Origin: a virus
IMG/VR virus record: IMGVR_UViG_3300037827_000551
Span: 19,519-83,518 of that record
DNA: 64,000 bases
Reading direction: 5' to 3' (one strand)
This document shows, one piece after another, positions 57,218 through 63,592 of this stretch. The notes below the pieces were generated by a model. The model saw only the letters and a program-made list of their open reading frames with translations. It searched no databases and had not been told where the DNA came from. Each line of letters starts with the position of its first letter. Positions within the stretch are counted from its first letter, which is position 1. The translations under genes were made by a program, and so were the position numbers.

Positions 57218-57393
57218 GTAAGCACGTCGAGTGGTATCAGCCTGGCTACTGGCAACAACAGATCCGCCTGGCCCTTGCGGACATCAGCGTCAGATGCCCC
57301 TGGTGTGATGGCAACGGGTGCGACATGTGCGGCCAGTCCGGTCTTGTCTCGCCGCAGTTGGCCGCGAAACACAAGGAGGGCGCCATCCCATGA
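57214..57393 (+). CDS. Small zinc-finger protein (59 aa)
   Basis: The protein has CPWCDGNGCDMCG (about 28-40), a DnaJ-type zinc-finger half, after a Trp/Gln-rich start (MSKHVEWYQPGYWQQQIRLA). ATGA overlaps with the DUF4031-like gene and with the DHFR gene show it belongs to the operon. Its partner is unknown. Confidence 0.6.
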   Translation: MSKHVEWYQPGYWQQQIRLALADISVRCPWCDGNGCDMCGQSGLVSPQLAAKHKEGAIP

Positions 57394-57914
57394 CCATCAC
57401 GGCAATTGTCGCCATGGACTACAACGGTCTGATCGGCTCGGGCGGCAAGCTTCCATGGCACATCCCAGACGACTTGAGGCGGTTCAAGGATTACACGATC
57501 GGCAAACCGTGCCTGATGGGACGGAGGACGTGGGAATCGCTTGGCGGAAAGCCTTTGCTTGGGCGAAAGAATATCGTGATCAGTCGCACTCTTTCACCAG
57601 GGTTTCAAGATGCCGGCGGATTTCACCCATTCTCGGTGTACTGGTCTCCGGTAACCGCGATCATACACCTAGATGCTGTTGGAACACCCGAGCTTTGCAT
57701 CATCGGCGGTGGCGAGGTTTACCGGTCGACATCGGATTTATGGGACAAGGTGATCGCCACGTGGGTTCACGGGGATTACCAGGGCGACACGTGGTTTCCC
57801 CACGAAGAACTCTTGGCGGATGAATGGCAAATTGTGGGAGATTCGATCCGAGTCATAAAGACATCCGTAAGCTGCACGACTGTTACTTATGAGCGCAGGA
57901 GGCCCATCCCATGA
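57390..57914 (+). CDS. Dihydrofolate reductase
   Basis: A 174-residue enzyme that reduces dihydrofolate to tetrahydrofolate with NADPH for thymidylate synthesis. Motifs: IVAMDYNGLIGSGGKLPWHI (about 5-24), PDDLRRFKDYTIGKPCLMGR (the acidic active-site residue about 26-27), RTWESLGGKPLLGRKNIVIS and CIIGGGEVYRS (about 107-117). Size is normal for bacterial DHFR. It lies in the NADAR/DUF4031 group, so the operon may serve nucleotide metabolism. No thymidylate synthase is seen nearby. Confidence 0.88.
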   Translation: MTITAIVAMDYNGLIGSGGKLPWHIPDDLRRFKDYTIGKPCLMGRRTWESLGGKPLLGRKNIVISRTLSPGFQDAGGFHPFSVYWSPVTAIIHLDAVGTPELCIIGGGEVYRSTSDLWDKVIATWVHGDYQGDTWFPHEELLADEWQIVGDSIRVIKTSVSCTTVTYERRRPIP

Positions 57915-58039
57915 CCCCCCGCCAAGCCGCCGCGCAACTGGGCGTATCAGTCACCAAGGTTCGCGAGTTGTACAGAGACCGGCGCATCGGACACTACCGT
58001 GTGTCAGTCTTGTACGGCCGCAAGCGTGACGAATCGTGA
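57911..58039 (+). CDS. Small excisionase-like HTH protein (42 aa)
   Basis: The peptide MTPRQAAAQLGVSVTKVREL, then YRDRRIGHYRVSVLYGRK, is a MerR/Xis-type HTH: TPxQAAxxLGVSxxxVRELY, then RxIGHYR. It is very short but complete for the first two helices and wing. It may be an excisionase or small regulator. ATGA overlap with the DHFR gene. If an integrase exists it is outside the window. Confidence 0.6.
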   Translation: MTPRQAAAQLGVSVTKVRELYRDRRIGHYRVSVLYGRKRDES

Positions 58040-58085
58040 CAGGAGTGCCAAAACGCCAATCTCAAAATAATTCCTGACATGCCTA

Positions 58086-58114
58086 TTGACTGGACATGTC
58101 CTCGGCGGTATTAT
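58086..58114 (+). promoter_or_regulatory. Strong promoter with a palindromic operator
   Basis: TTGACT (58086-58091) and TATTAT (58109-58114) are 17 bp apart. A 10-bp palindrome, GGACATGTCC, is at 58092-58101 in the spacer. The downstream leader GGGTGTTGGATGTGAGTGAG (58117-58136) is similar to one after the promoter at 63296. Confidence 0.88.
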
Positions 58115-58137
58115 CAGGGTGTTGGATGTGAGTGAGA

Positions 58138-58163
58138 CCCCGAACCGCGAACGGAGACATGAG
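58138..58163 (+). repeat. Leader cassette copy (plus strand)
   Basis: ACCCCGAACCGCGAACGGAG followed by ACATGAG precedes the ATG at 58164. It matches the leaders in the left minus-strand cluster. Confidence 0.85.
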
Positions 58164-58352
58164 ATGACGACCTGCGGCAACTGCGAACGGGAGATTAACG
58201 GAGAGACGTACGACGCGACCCAGGAGATCGCCCAGGAGCGTCTCGACGCCGCCAAGGAAGCCGCCCAGGCGGTGTTCGACGCGATCCTGGGCGCCAACGA
58301 CGTCGACGTCATCCAGCGGATGACCGACGCCTTGAGGCGTCTCACGAAGTGA
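58164..58352 (+). CDS. Small helical protein with N-terminal Cys pair
   Basis: A 62-residue protein with CGNC (4-7) and a long Ala-rich helix (QEIAQERLDAAKEAAQAVFD). It follows the leader cassette and is the first gene after the strong promoter. The Cys pair may bind zinc with partners in a dimer. The function is unknown. Confidence 0.55.
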   Translation: MTTCGNCEREINGETYDATQEIAQERLDAAKEAAQAVFDAILGANDVDVIQRMTDALRRLTK

Positions 58353-58381
58353 CGACGCCCGAATCACGAACGGAGACCGAG

Positions 58382-58630
58382 ATGACTGAAACCGAACGCC
58401 AAGCCCTGGTCGCTCTGCGACGATCCATGCAGCGAGACATGTTTACTTTGAACGGGCGAATCGATGCTCTCCGAGAAAGCATCCTTTCCACCCATGCCGG
58501 AAAGAGTGATCCTGACATCGTGTTGGATAGCCCAGAACTAACCGCTCTGCTCGCCGAACGCCGCGCTCTGATGGATGCAATGCCGAAAGCGTCAGAACTC
58601 GGCTTGGTAATCGGAGCACCCAATGCCTGA
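58382..58630 (+). CDS. Small helical protein
   Basis: An 82-residue helical protein (MTETERQALVALRRSMQRDM...). The ATG at 58382 follows another leader cassette (CGAATCACGAACGGAGACCG). It ends overlapping the RHH gene by 8 bp. No family is recognised. Confidence 0.55.
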   Translation: MTETERQALVALRRSMQRDMFTLNGRIDALRESILSTHAGKSDPDIVLDSPELTALLAERRALMDAMPKASELGLVIGAPNA

Positions 58631-58820
58631 AACCAAGCCCAAGCGCGTCCGCCCCCGGCCGTGCTATCTCCAGGTTGAGTTGACACGTGATGAGTCAAAC
58701 TGCCTGGACGCCATCGTGACTGGGTGGGAAGCGAGTGGTGGACTGAGGTGGAATCGCGCCGCTGTGGTGCGCGAGTTGATCATTCAGGCGAAGAGAGCGC
58801 TGAAAGCGCCGAGAGGGTGA
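58623..58820 (+). CDS. Ribbon-helix-helix-like protein
   Basis: A 65-residue protein with a basic start (KPKRVRPRPCYLQVELTRDE) and a helix pair (SNCLDAIVTGWEASGGLRWN, RAAVVRELIIQAKRALKA). This fits an RHH with a short strand. It would be the fourth RHH protein in the window. It may regulate the 58.1 kb promoter. Confidence 0.6.
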   Translation: MPETKPKRVRPRPCYLQVELTRDESNCLDAIVTGWEASGGLRWNRAAVVRELIIQAKRALKAPRG

Positions 58821-58821
58821 G

Positions 58822-59082
58822 ATGTATTACGTATGGTCAATAGTCGATGACTATACCGACACGGTCCACCTGGAAGGATATCGCTCGCGCATGAGCGCGG
58901 CGTTCGCGTTGGCCCGCAAGCGCTTTCGGGAATACAGAGGCAAAGTCGGCATCCGGGTCACTCTAATCGATGGATCGATTGTCGCCGATGATGTGTCGGA
59001 TTTTACAATGCGCCGCCAGGCAAGCTCGACACCATCCCCCCACCAAGCCGCCGGCGCCCCACGTTGTGCCGACCGACGATGA
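58822..59082 (+). CDS. Hypothetical protein with altered C-terminus
   Basis: An 86-residue protein (MYYVWSIVDDYTDTVHLEGY...). The last 17 residues are encoded by a 3'-end repeat also found at 56306, but in a different frame, so the natural end was probably replaced. The first 68 residues look normal. The function is unknown. Confidence 0.5.
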   Translation: MYYVWSIVDDYTDTVHLEGYRSRMSAAFALARKRFREYRGKVGIRVTLIDGSIVADDVSDFTMRRQASSTPSPHQAAGAPRCADRR

Positions 59083-59101
59083 CCATGAACCCGCGTTTTG
59101 A
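59043..59101. repeat. 3'-end repeat, copy 2
   Basis: A second copy of the segment at 56306-56361. The frame that gives KPPAPHVVPTDDDHEPAF is not used by the annotated gene here, which ends at 59082. Confidence 0.9.
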
Positions 59102-59114
59102 CCAGGAGGAGGCC

Positions 59115-59336
59115 GTGCGAACCAAGAAACCCAAGAGATGCCTTCGATGCGGAGTACCCGCCCAAGTGATCGGGGAGCGGTTAGCGATGATCGGCCCCGA
59201 CAAGTTCGCGATCGTGTTTTGTTCGATCGACTGCGCTGCCGAATGGGCATTATGCGAAGTGCAAAATCGACGTCGAGCTATGCGACGTGACCGAGAGTTG
59301 AACCAACCAAAGGAGGTGTACCGTGCCGATTACTGA
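59115..59336 (+). CDS. Small zinc-binding protein
   Basis: A 73-residue protein starting GTG with AGGAGGAGG upstream. It has CLRCGVP (about 9-15) and CSIDCAAEWALCE (about 36-48), Cys pairs of a zinc ribbon. The longer frame upstream has no such RBS. The function is unknown. Confidence 0.6.
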   Translation: MRTKKPKRCLRCGVPAQVIGERLAMIGPDKFAIVFCSIDCAAEWALCEVQNRRRAMRRDRELNQPKEVYRADY

Positions 59337-59727
59337 GGGAAAGTGGGCGATCGACCCACCAACATGTGCGAGAGACCAGGGTCTCATCACTATCTCGGCA
59401 GTGGACGAAAAAGGCAAGACGTACACCGACGTCTGCATGGTGTTCGCTGATTCGTTCGCAGACAACCCTGATGAGGCTGACGCCAACGCCCGTGCCATCG
59501 CCGCGTTGCCGATGCTCTTGGCCGCGTGCCAGATGCATGAACTTTACGAGCGTTGGTATGAATCTAACCTTTCCAGTCCCAAAGAATCCGAAAACTTGCG
59601 GGAACTCACAGAATTATTGATAGCGCATGGATATGTCGTTGGCGGTGACAAACACCGGTGCGATTTCATTACTGACTTCCGCCGTGACGTCATCGCTGCC
59701 GCAACCGGGCAGGAGGTGGCATCGTGA
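59323..59727 (+). CDS. Phage protein with PDEADANARAIAALPMLLAA segment
   Basis: A 134-residue protein. The first half is beta-rich (GLITISAVDEKGKTYTDVCM). PDEADANARAIAALPMLLAA (about 46-65) is known from many phage proteins of unknown role. The end carries TGQEVAS, shared with the next genes at DNA level. GTG start. Confidence 0.65.
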   Translation: MPITEGKWAIDPPTCARDQGLITISAVDEKGKTYTDVCMVFADSFADNPDEADANARAIAALPMLLAACQMHELYERWYESNLSSPKESENLRELTELLIAHGYVVGGDKHRCDFITDFRRDVIAAATGQEVAS

Positions 59728-60053
59728 CACTGGACGAGATGGTCGACGCACTCAATGTGGCTAAAGAAGCGTGCCAAAACCACGGGTGGCACGCCTCGGC
59801 CGAAAGGCTCGATCTGATTGCCGCCCGACTTCGCGAGACGGCGAATCACGAGGCATTGGCCGAGACTGTCCGCGACAAAGTCTTGTGGATCGATGATCTC
59901 CTCGAATCAGTCGAAAGTCGCACTGTTTACGACGCCAAGGGAAATCCTTCCAACGGATTTGGATTTGCTGCCGCTCCCGACTGGGAGCTTCGCCAGAAGC
60001 GCGACGACCTGACCGAAGCTCTCGCCGCAACCGGGCAGGAGGTGACGAAGTGA
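59724..60053 (+). CDS. Helical protein with RLRETANHEA, paralogue 1
   Basis: A 109-residue protein. It contains RLRETANHEALAETV (about 35-49) and a C-terminal TGQEVTK, both repeated in neighbouring genes. GTGA/ATGA-type overlaps. The family is not recognised, but it recalls small phage proteins arranged in tandem. Confidence 0.55.
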   Translation: MTLDEMVDALNVAKEACQNHGWHASAERLDLIAARLRETANHEALAETVRDKVLWIDDLLESVESRTVYDAKGNPSNGFGFAAAPDWELRQKRDDLTEALAATGQEVTK

Positions 60054-60475
60054 CAGCCGAGCAAATTGAGGCAATGATCGCCGACGTTCGCAAGATTGCC
60101 GAAGGGATCGAAGGAAATTTCCCCGAATGCGCCAGGGTTCTCGACGTCGTAACTGATCGCCTTCGCGAGACGGCGAATCACGAGGCTTGCGTGCGTGCCC
60201 TACACGCTTTCTGGGAATCATGTTTTGGCGACGACGACGAGCGGATCGTCGCCGACAACATGGTAATTCACGCTTTGAGGGCCGAGGAAGCTCTCGCCGC
60301 AACGCAACCCCCAGCCGAGGAGCAACCGAGCCGCATTAAACGCGAATTAGCCGTCGCACTCAAACTCTATGCCAAAGCTCGCAAGATCACCATTGACGAA
60401 GCCACCGAGAACGTACGTGACGCCGTTGATATCAACACAACCGAGGAAACCGATGGGAAAAGTCACGTGGATTGA
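60050..60475 (+). CDS. Helical protein with RLRETANHEA, paralogue 2
   Basis: A 141-residue protein. It shares the 25-bp CTTCGCGAGACGGCGAATCA-type segment with the previous gene (59830 and 60163 regions). It carries EEQPSRIK, repeated in the next gene as EEQPQ. The C-terminal part is polar. The function is unknown. Confidence 0.55.
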   Translation: MTAEQIEAMIADVRKIAEGIEGNFPECARVLDVVTDRLRETANHEACVRALHAFWESCFGDDDERIVADNMVIHALRAEEALAATQPPAEEQPSRIKRELAVALKLYAKARKITIDEATENVRDAVDINTTEETDGKSHVD

Positions 60476-60611
60476 GTGTCCCCATTGCGGTGGGACCGGC
60501 ATTGAAACTGACGATGACGACAACGACGTCGACTGCATCGCATGCGATGGCAAGGGTGTGGTCGTTGAGTCCGAAGAACCCGACGAACCAACCGAGGAGC
60601 AACCGCAGTGA
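60453..60611 (+). CDS. Small DnaJ-type zinc-finger protein
   Basis: A 52-residue protein with CPHCGGTG and CIACDGKG, the two halves of a DnaJ-like zinc finger, followed by an acidic tail. It overlaps the upstream gene by 23 bp. Small proteins of this type are common in phages. Confidence 0.6.
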   Translation: MGKVTWIECPHCGGTGIETDDDDNDVDCIACDGKGVVVESEEPDEPTEEQPQ

Positions 60612-60781
60612 TCGTCTTGAAGTTTAAAGATCTCGACGAGATTCAATTGCGATTATGGCTAATCATGAAAGGCCATGATCCAAACTCGATCGATCCCGCG
60701 TTCGCCACGACCGACGTGATTGAGCTCTTGGTTTCCGACATCCGGAAACTGAGAGACAAGCAGACCCCGAAAGGAGAGTGA
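60608..60781 (+). CDS. Short hypothetical protein (57 aa)
   Basis: A 57-residue frame, MIVLKFKDLDEIQLRLWLIM and onward. GTG start in a GTGA overlap, stop three bases before the next start. It is helical and charged. The function is unknown. Confidence 0.5.
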   Translation: MIVLKFKDLDEIQLRLWLIMKGHDPNSIDPAFATTDVIELLVSDIRKLRDKQTPKGE

Positions 60782-60784
60782 TCC

Positions 60785-61120
60785 TTGAGCCGTACCGCAT
60801 TCAATCTCAAATCGATGTCAGTCTTAGATGATGGCAAGACCGCAATCGCCGTCGGGAAACATCTCGAACGGGCCGCTCGTGACTGTTACGACCGGCCTAC
60901 CGACTTCAAACCGCGCGTCGTCATTCTCCAGATCGAGGTCACCCCGATCGAGAACGATGACCAAAACGTGATGGTGCAGTGCTTCGCGTCCTCGAAAGTC
61001 CCCCCTCATCGGAGCCGGACTGTCGAGATGCGGGTCCATGGTAACGGCCAGTTGCTGTTCAACCCGGACAGCCTTGACAACGTCGACCAAGAAACCATGT
61101 TTGGAGATAACGAGCCATGA
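60785..61120 (+). CDS. Hypothetical protein upstream of the DUF2303-like gene
   Basis: A 111-residue protein (TTG start with AAAGGAGAG upstream), beta-rich with KPRVVILQIEVTPIENDDQN and a polar end. Coupled by ATGA to the DUF2303-like gene, so the two may work together. No family is recognised. Confidence 0.6.
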   Translation: MSRTAFNLKSMSVLDDGKTAIAVGKHLERAARDCYDRPTDFKPRVVILQIEVTPIENDDQNVMVQCFASSKVPPHRSRTVEMRVHGNGQLLFNPDSLDNVDQETMFGDNEP

Positions 61121-61878
61121 TCAAGGAAGCATTGGAATTTCTGGCGAGCCAGGCGCGACTTGCGGCTGATGTCAATGTACTCGACAACATCAAAGACCCG
61201 CGCGCCGCTCACATGAGCGATTCTTACGGCAAGCCGTTCACGGTAGCGCAGCCCAAGCCGCCCCGCAAACACGTGATCGAATCGCTGGTCGATCTGATCC
61301 AGCTCGCGAACCGATTCGCGCAGAACTGCGAGGTCGTGACCTGGTACAACGAATCATGTGTCACTGTTGTACTGGACGACGACGGCCACCGGATCGAACG
61401 AGCGACTTTCACGTTGAACGAATCCGAGCTGTTCCAGAGGGTCCGCGAACTCAAGAAACAGCGATTCGACATCAAGGCATTCGTGCGACTTCTAAAGGTT
61501 GAACTGGTTGGCACACTCGATCCGCACATGCTGTTGAATATCGTGCGTTCCCTGAAATTCGAGAACGGCATCGTGGTCAAGGCCAAGCTCGACCGACAAT
61601 CCGAATCCATGGGTCGCGAGATCGTTTCGGCGGTGTCAGGCGATAAGGACATTCCCGAGTTTGCGACGCTTCAACTCCCGGTCTACCGCAACCTCGGCGA
61701 ACGAGAGCGATTCGCACTGATCTGCTCTGTCGAGGTCGATCCCTCCGAGGGTCGCTTTGCACTGATCCCGTTCCCAGACGAGATCGAGCGCGTTCAGCAA
61801 ATGGCCGTTCAATCGATTCATGCTCGGCTGGAGGGGGGGCTTCTCGATACCGCTCCCTGTTACTACGGCAGTCCATAA
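61117..61878 (+). CDS. DUF2303-like (YfdQ-type) phage protein
   Basis: A 253-residue protein. It shows VTVVLDDDGHRIERATFTLN (about 82-101), then ESELFQRVRELKKQRFDIKA and a beta-rich second half, the DUF2303/YfdQ pattern. The N-terminus contains PPRKHVIESLVDLIQLANRF. It is thought to be a phage early protein with unknown role. Size is normal for the family. Confidence 0.65.
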   Translation: MIKEALEFLASQARLAADVNVLDNIKDPRAAHMSDSYGKPFTVAQPKPPRKHVIESLVDLIQLANRFAQNCEVVTWYNESCVTVVLDDDGHRIERATFTLNESELFQRVRELKKQRFDIKAFVRLLKVELVGTLDPHMLLNIVRSLKFENGIVVKAKLDRQSESMGREIVSAVSGDKDIPEFATLQLPVYRNLGERERFALICSVEVDPSEGRFALIPFPDEIERVQQMAVQSIHARLEGGLLDTAPCYYGSP

Positions 61879-61879
61879 C

Positions 61880-62187
61880 CAAACCAACCGTCGGCCCGCT
61901 CAGTTGGCCTGGACTGATCAAAGGAGATAAACATGGGGTGGATCAGAATACTCGTATGTGATGGGTGTTTCGAGAGAATCGAGCCAGAGCCGTCCGGACG
62001 AGTGTCGTCCACCGACACGGCGTGCGACCAAGATGCGATCCACTACGCGAAGAGCCGAAAATGGACCAAATCGGGCAAGCGCAAAGACCGCAAATATTAT
62101 TGCCCGACTTGCACGCGAATCCTTCGCGACAAAGGTATTCCAGAAGCCAAACCAACCGCCGGCCGCTCAACCGGCTTGGACTGATCG
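61880..62187. repeat. Diverged direct repeat of about 40 bp at each end
   Basis: The stretch near 61880-61920 (CCAAACCAACCGTCGGCCCG and onward) resembles 62149-62187 (CCAAACCAACCGCCGGCCGC and onward), both ending with TGGACTGATC. Confidence 0.8.
61933..62184 (+). CDS. Small zinc-binding protein
   Basis: An 83-residue protein with CDGC (about 9-12) and CPTC (about 57-60). Its C-terminus, EAKPTAGRSTGLD, is encoded by a segment repeated from the 61880-61920 intergenic region. AAAGGAGAT lies before the ATG. The function is unknown. Confidence 0.55.
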   Translation: MGWIRILVCDGCFERIEPEPSGRVSSTDTACDQDAIHYAKSRKWTKSGKRKDRKYYCPTCTRILRDKGIPEAKPTAGRSTGLD

Positions 62188-62277
62188 TGGATAACCCATG
62201 ATCGGTTAAGCAAACGAGCAAGTGAGGTTCCTTGGTTCCGTCGATATCATTTCAGGGTTTGTGTAAGTCAGTACCAC

Positions 62278-62316
62278 AACCTCTGGCCATGCCGTCGAAC
62301 AGCATGGCCAGAGGTT
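62278..62316 (+). terminator. 15-bp perfect hairpin, possible terminator
   Basis: AACCTCTGGCCATGC (62278-62292) pairs with GCATGGCCAGAGGTT (62302-62316) with a 9-nt loop; TTTA is the only T tract after it. It may be a terminator or a regulatory hairpin that lies just before the gene at 62338. Its 3' half recurs inside that gene (62620-62640). Confidence 0.6.
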
Positions 62317-62337
62317 TACCAAGAGAGAGGTGAGGAG

Positions 62338-63000
62338 ATGGAGTGGAGCGAAAACGTTCGTGCATTGCTTAAAGGCACAGATTTATGCGGGTTCTGTCGT
62401 GATTCGGCCAAAGAATGGGCCAAATCCGCCCTGGCCGAGATTGACCGGCTGCAAGGCGAATTCACAAAGGCGGCTACGAATCGTGACAACTGGGCGAGAA
62501 CGGCGGAACTCAATAGAGCCGACGTCGAACGGCTGAAGATCGAGAACGCGATGCTTCGGGAGGATCAGAATCGATGGGAGAATCGAATCGATGATCTCAG
62601 GGACCAACTCGCCGCCCGAGAACAGCATGGCCAGAGTGGTTTAACACAAGAGAGAGGTGAGGCGACGGAGTGGAGTCAAGATAGATGCGAACTGGAATCA
62701 TGCCTCAAAGCAGGAGCATTTTCGGCCACCAGAGGCGCGATGATTTGGAGTGCTCTGGCCGAGATCGACCGGTTGACGAAAGTTGGCAACGGGCTGCTGG
62801 GTTCCTACCGTGCGATGGAGTCGGAACTCGCCTCGCTCAAGGATCAACTCGCCGCCCGCGACGCGTTGTCGCGGGCGATCGCCAGCCTGATTGAACGGGT
62901 GACAAGCCTGGAGAAAAACACTGACGAGCACGAAAGTCTGATCGACGACCTTGATAATTTACTGAGCAAGATCAGGGATGTTTTAAACAAGGAGTCCTGA
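62338..63000 (+). CDS. Coiled-coil protein made of two fused repeats
   Basis: A 220-residue protein. The two halves align: MEWSENVRALLKGTDLCGFC with TEWSQDRCELESCLKAG, and KSALAEIDRLQG with WSALAEIDRLTK, each followed by a coiled coil and DQLAARE/DQLAARD. The linker AREQHGQSGLTQERGEATEW is translated from a copy of the 5' leader (hairpin half, GAGAGAGGTGAGG RBS). So two tandem genes fused after loss of a stop. It precedes csrA. The function is unknown. Confidence 0.65.
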   Translation: MEWSENVRALLKGTDLCGFCRDSAKEWAKSALAEIDRLQGEFTKAATNRDNWARTAELNRADVERLKIENAMLREDQNRWENRIDDLRDQLAAREQHGQSGLTQERGEATEWSQDRCELESCLKAGAFSATRGAMIWSALAEIDRLTKVGNGLLGSYRAMESELASLKDQLAARDALSRAIASLIERVTSLEKNTDEHESLIDDLDNLLSKIRDVLNKES

Positions 63001-63001
63001 C

Positions 63002-63178
63002 ATGTTGGTACTTTCACGCCACGTCTGCGAAAAGATCATGATCGGCGACGACATCGTGATTGAGGTTATTTCCATTCGCGGTGACAAGGTGCGTTTGGGA
63101 TTTACCGCACCCATTGAGATCCCGGTTGATCGCGAAGAGATCCGCGATGCCAAACTCAGAGACGGGAGCTTAAGATGA
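63002..63178 (+). CDS. csrA: CsrA-type RNA-binding translational regulator
   Basis: A 58-residue protein read from the nucleotides: MLVLSRHVCEKIMIGDDIVI, EVISIRGDKVRLGFTAPIEI, PVDREEIRDAK. This is a clear CsrA: conserved L-x-L-x-R start, IMIGDDI, IRGDKVRLG and the RNA-binding PVxREEI at the C-terminal strand (Asp where His is typical). CsrA binds GGA motifs near ribosome-binding sites to repress or activate translation. AAGGAG precedes ATG. In this genome the leaders contain repeated GGA words. Host-like genes of this kind are seen in a few phages. Confidence 0.92.
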   Translation: MLVLSRHVCEKIMIGDDIVIEVISIRGDKVRLGFTAPIEIPVDREEIRDAKLRDGSLR

Positions 63179-63345
63179 CCAACACCGAGTTCGTCGACAT
63201 CCTGCTCTGGAACCGGAATGTCGGATCAGCCGCGAGGACGAAGCGGGAAGCGACGCGAACCTTCTTGTTGCTCCAAAATAATTCCCCGAACTGTCTTGAC
63301 ACGTCTAGACACTTTCCGTATGTTTTGGGTGCTGGATGTGACTGA
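63175..63345 (+). CDS. Short frame after csrA, tentative
   Basis: A 56-codon frame in an ATGA overlap with csrA. The first 35 residues look protein-like (MTNTEFVDILLWNRNVGSAA...). Its later part runs through the promoter and operator at 63289-63324, so the annotated end is doubtful. Confidence 0.35.
   Translation: MTNTEFVDILLWNRNVGSAARTKREATRTFLLLQNNSPNCLDTSRHFPYVLGAGCD
63289..63324 (+). promoter_or_regulatory. Promoter with the shared RHH operator
   Basis: TTGACA (63296-63301) and TATGTT (63319-63324) are 17 bp apart. The 23 bp at 63289-63311 are identical to 45594-45616. The downstream leader GGGTGCTGGATGTGACTGAG (63327-63346) resembles that at 58117. Confidence 0.85.
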
Positions 63346-63373
63346 GACCTAAGTGGAAAGCAAGAGAAAAGCC

Positions 63374-63589
63374 ATGGTGAGCAACACAGAATCACGCGAG
63401 GCAACGGTTGACAATTCGCCCAGGTGGATTTGCCGATGGAAAATCAAGTTGACCGGAATGTGCGGGCAGGGGCCGCCGGCAACCAAAGAACATGCCCAAG
63501 CCCTAGCCGACTATGGAAACGCCAGGTCTCATGGTACTACATATTGGATCGAACCTGTTTTTACACCAGACCCCCAACCCGGAGACTAA
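63374..63589 (+). CDS. Small hypothetical protein
   Basis: A 71-residue protein from ATG at 63374 (an upstream GTG at 63353 is also possible). It has Trp/Cys-containing strands (WICRWKIKLTGMCGQGPPAT) and a polar end. It is the first gene after the shared promoter. The function is unknown. Confidence 0.5.
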   Translation: MVSNTESREATVDNSPRWICRWKIKLTGMCGQGPPATKEHAQALADYGNARSHGTTYWIEPVFTPDPQPGD

Positions 63590-63592
63590 GCC

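Noticed and set aside
57911-58039. Evidence of lysogeny from the excisionase-like peptide
   Set aside because: The peptide alone could be another regulator; no integrase or att site was found in the window.
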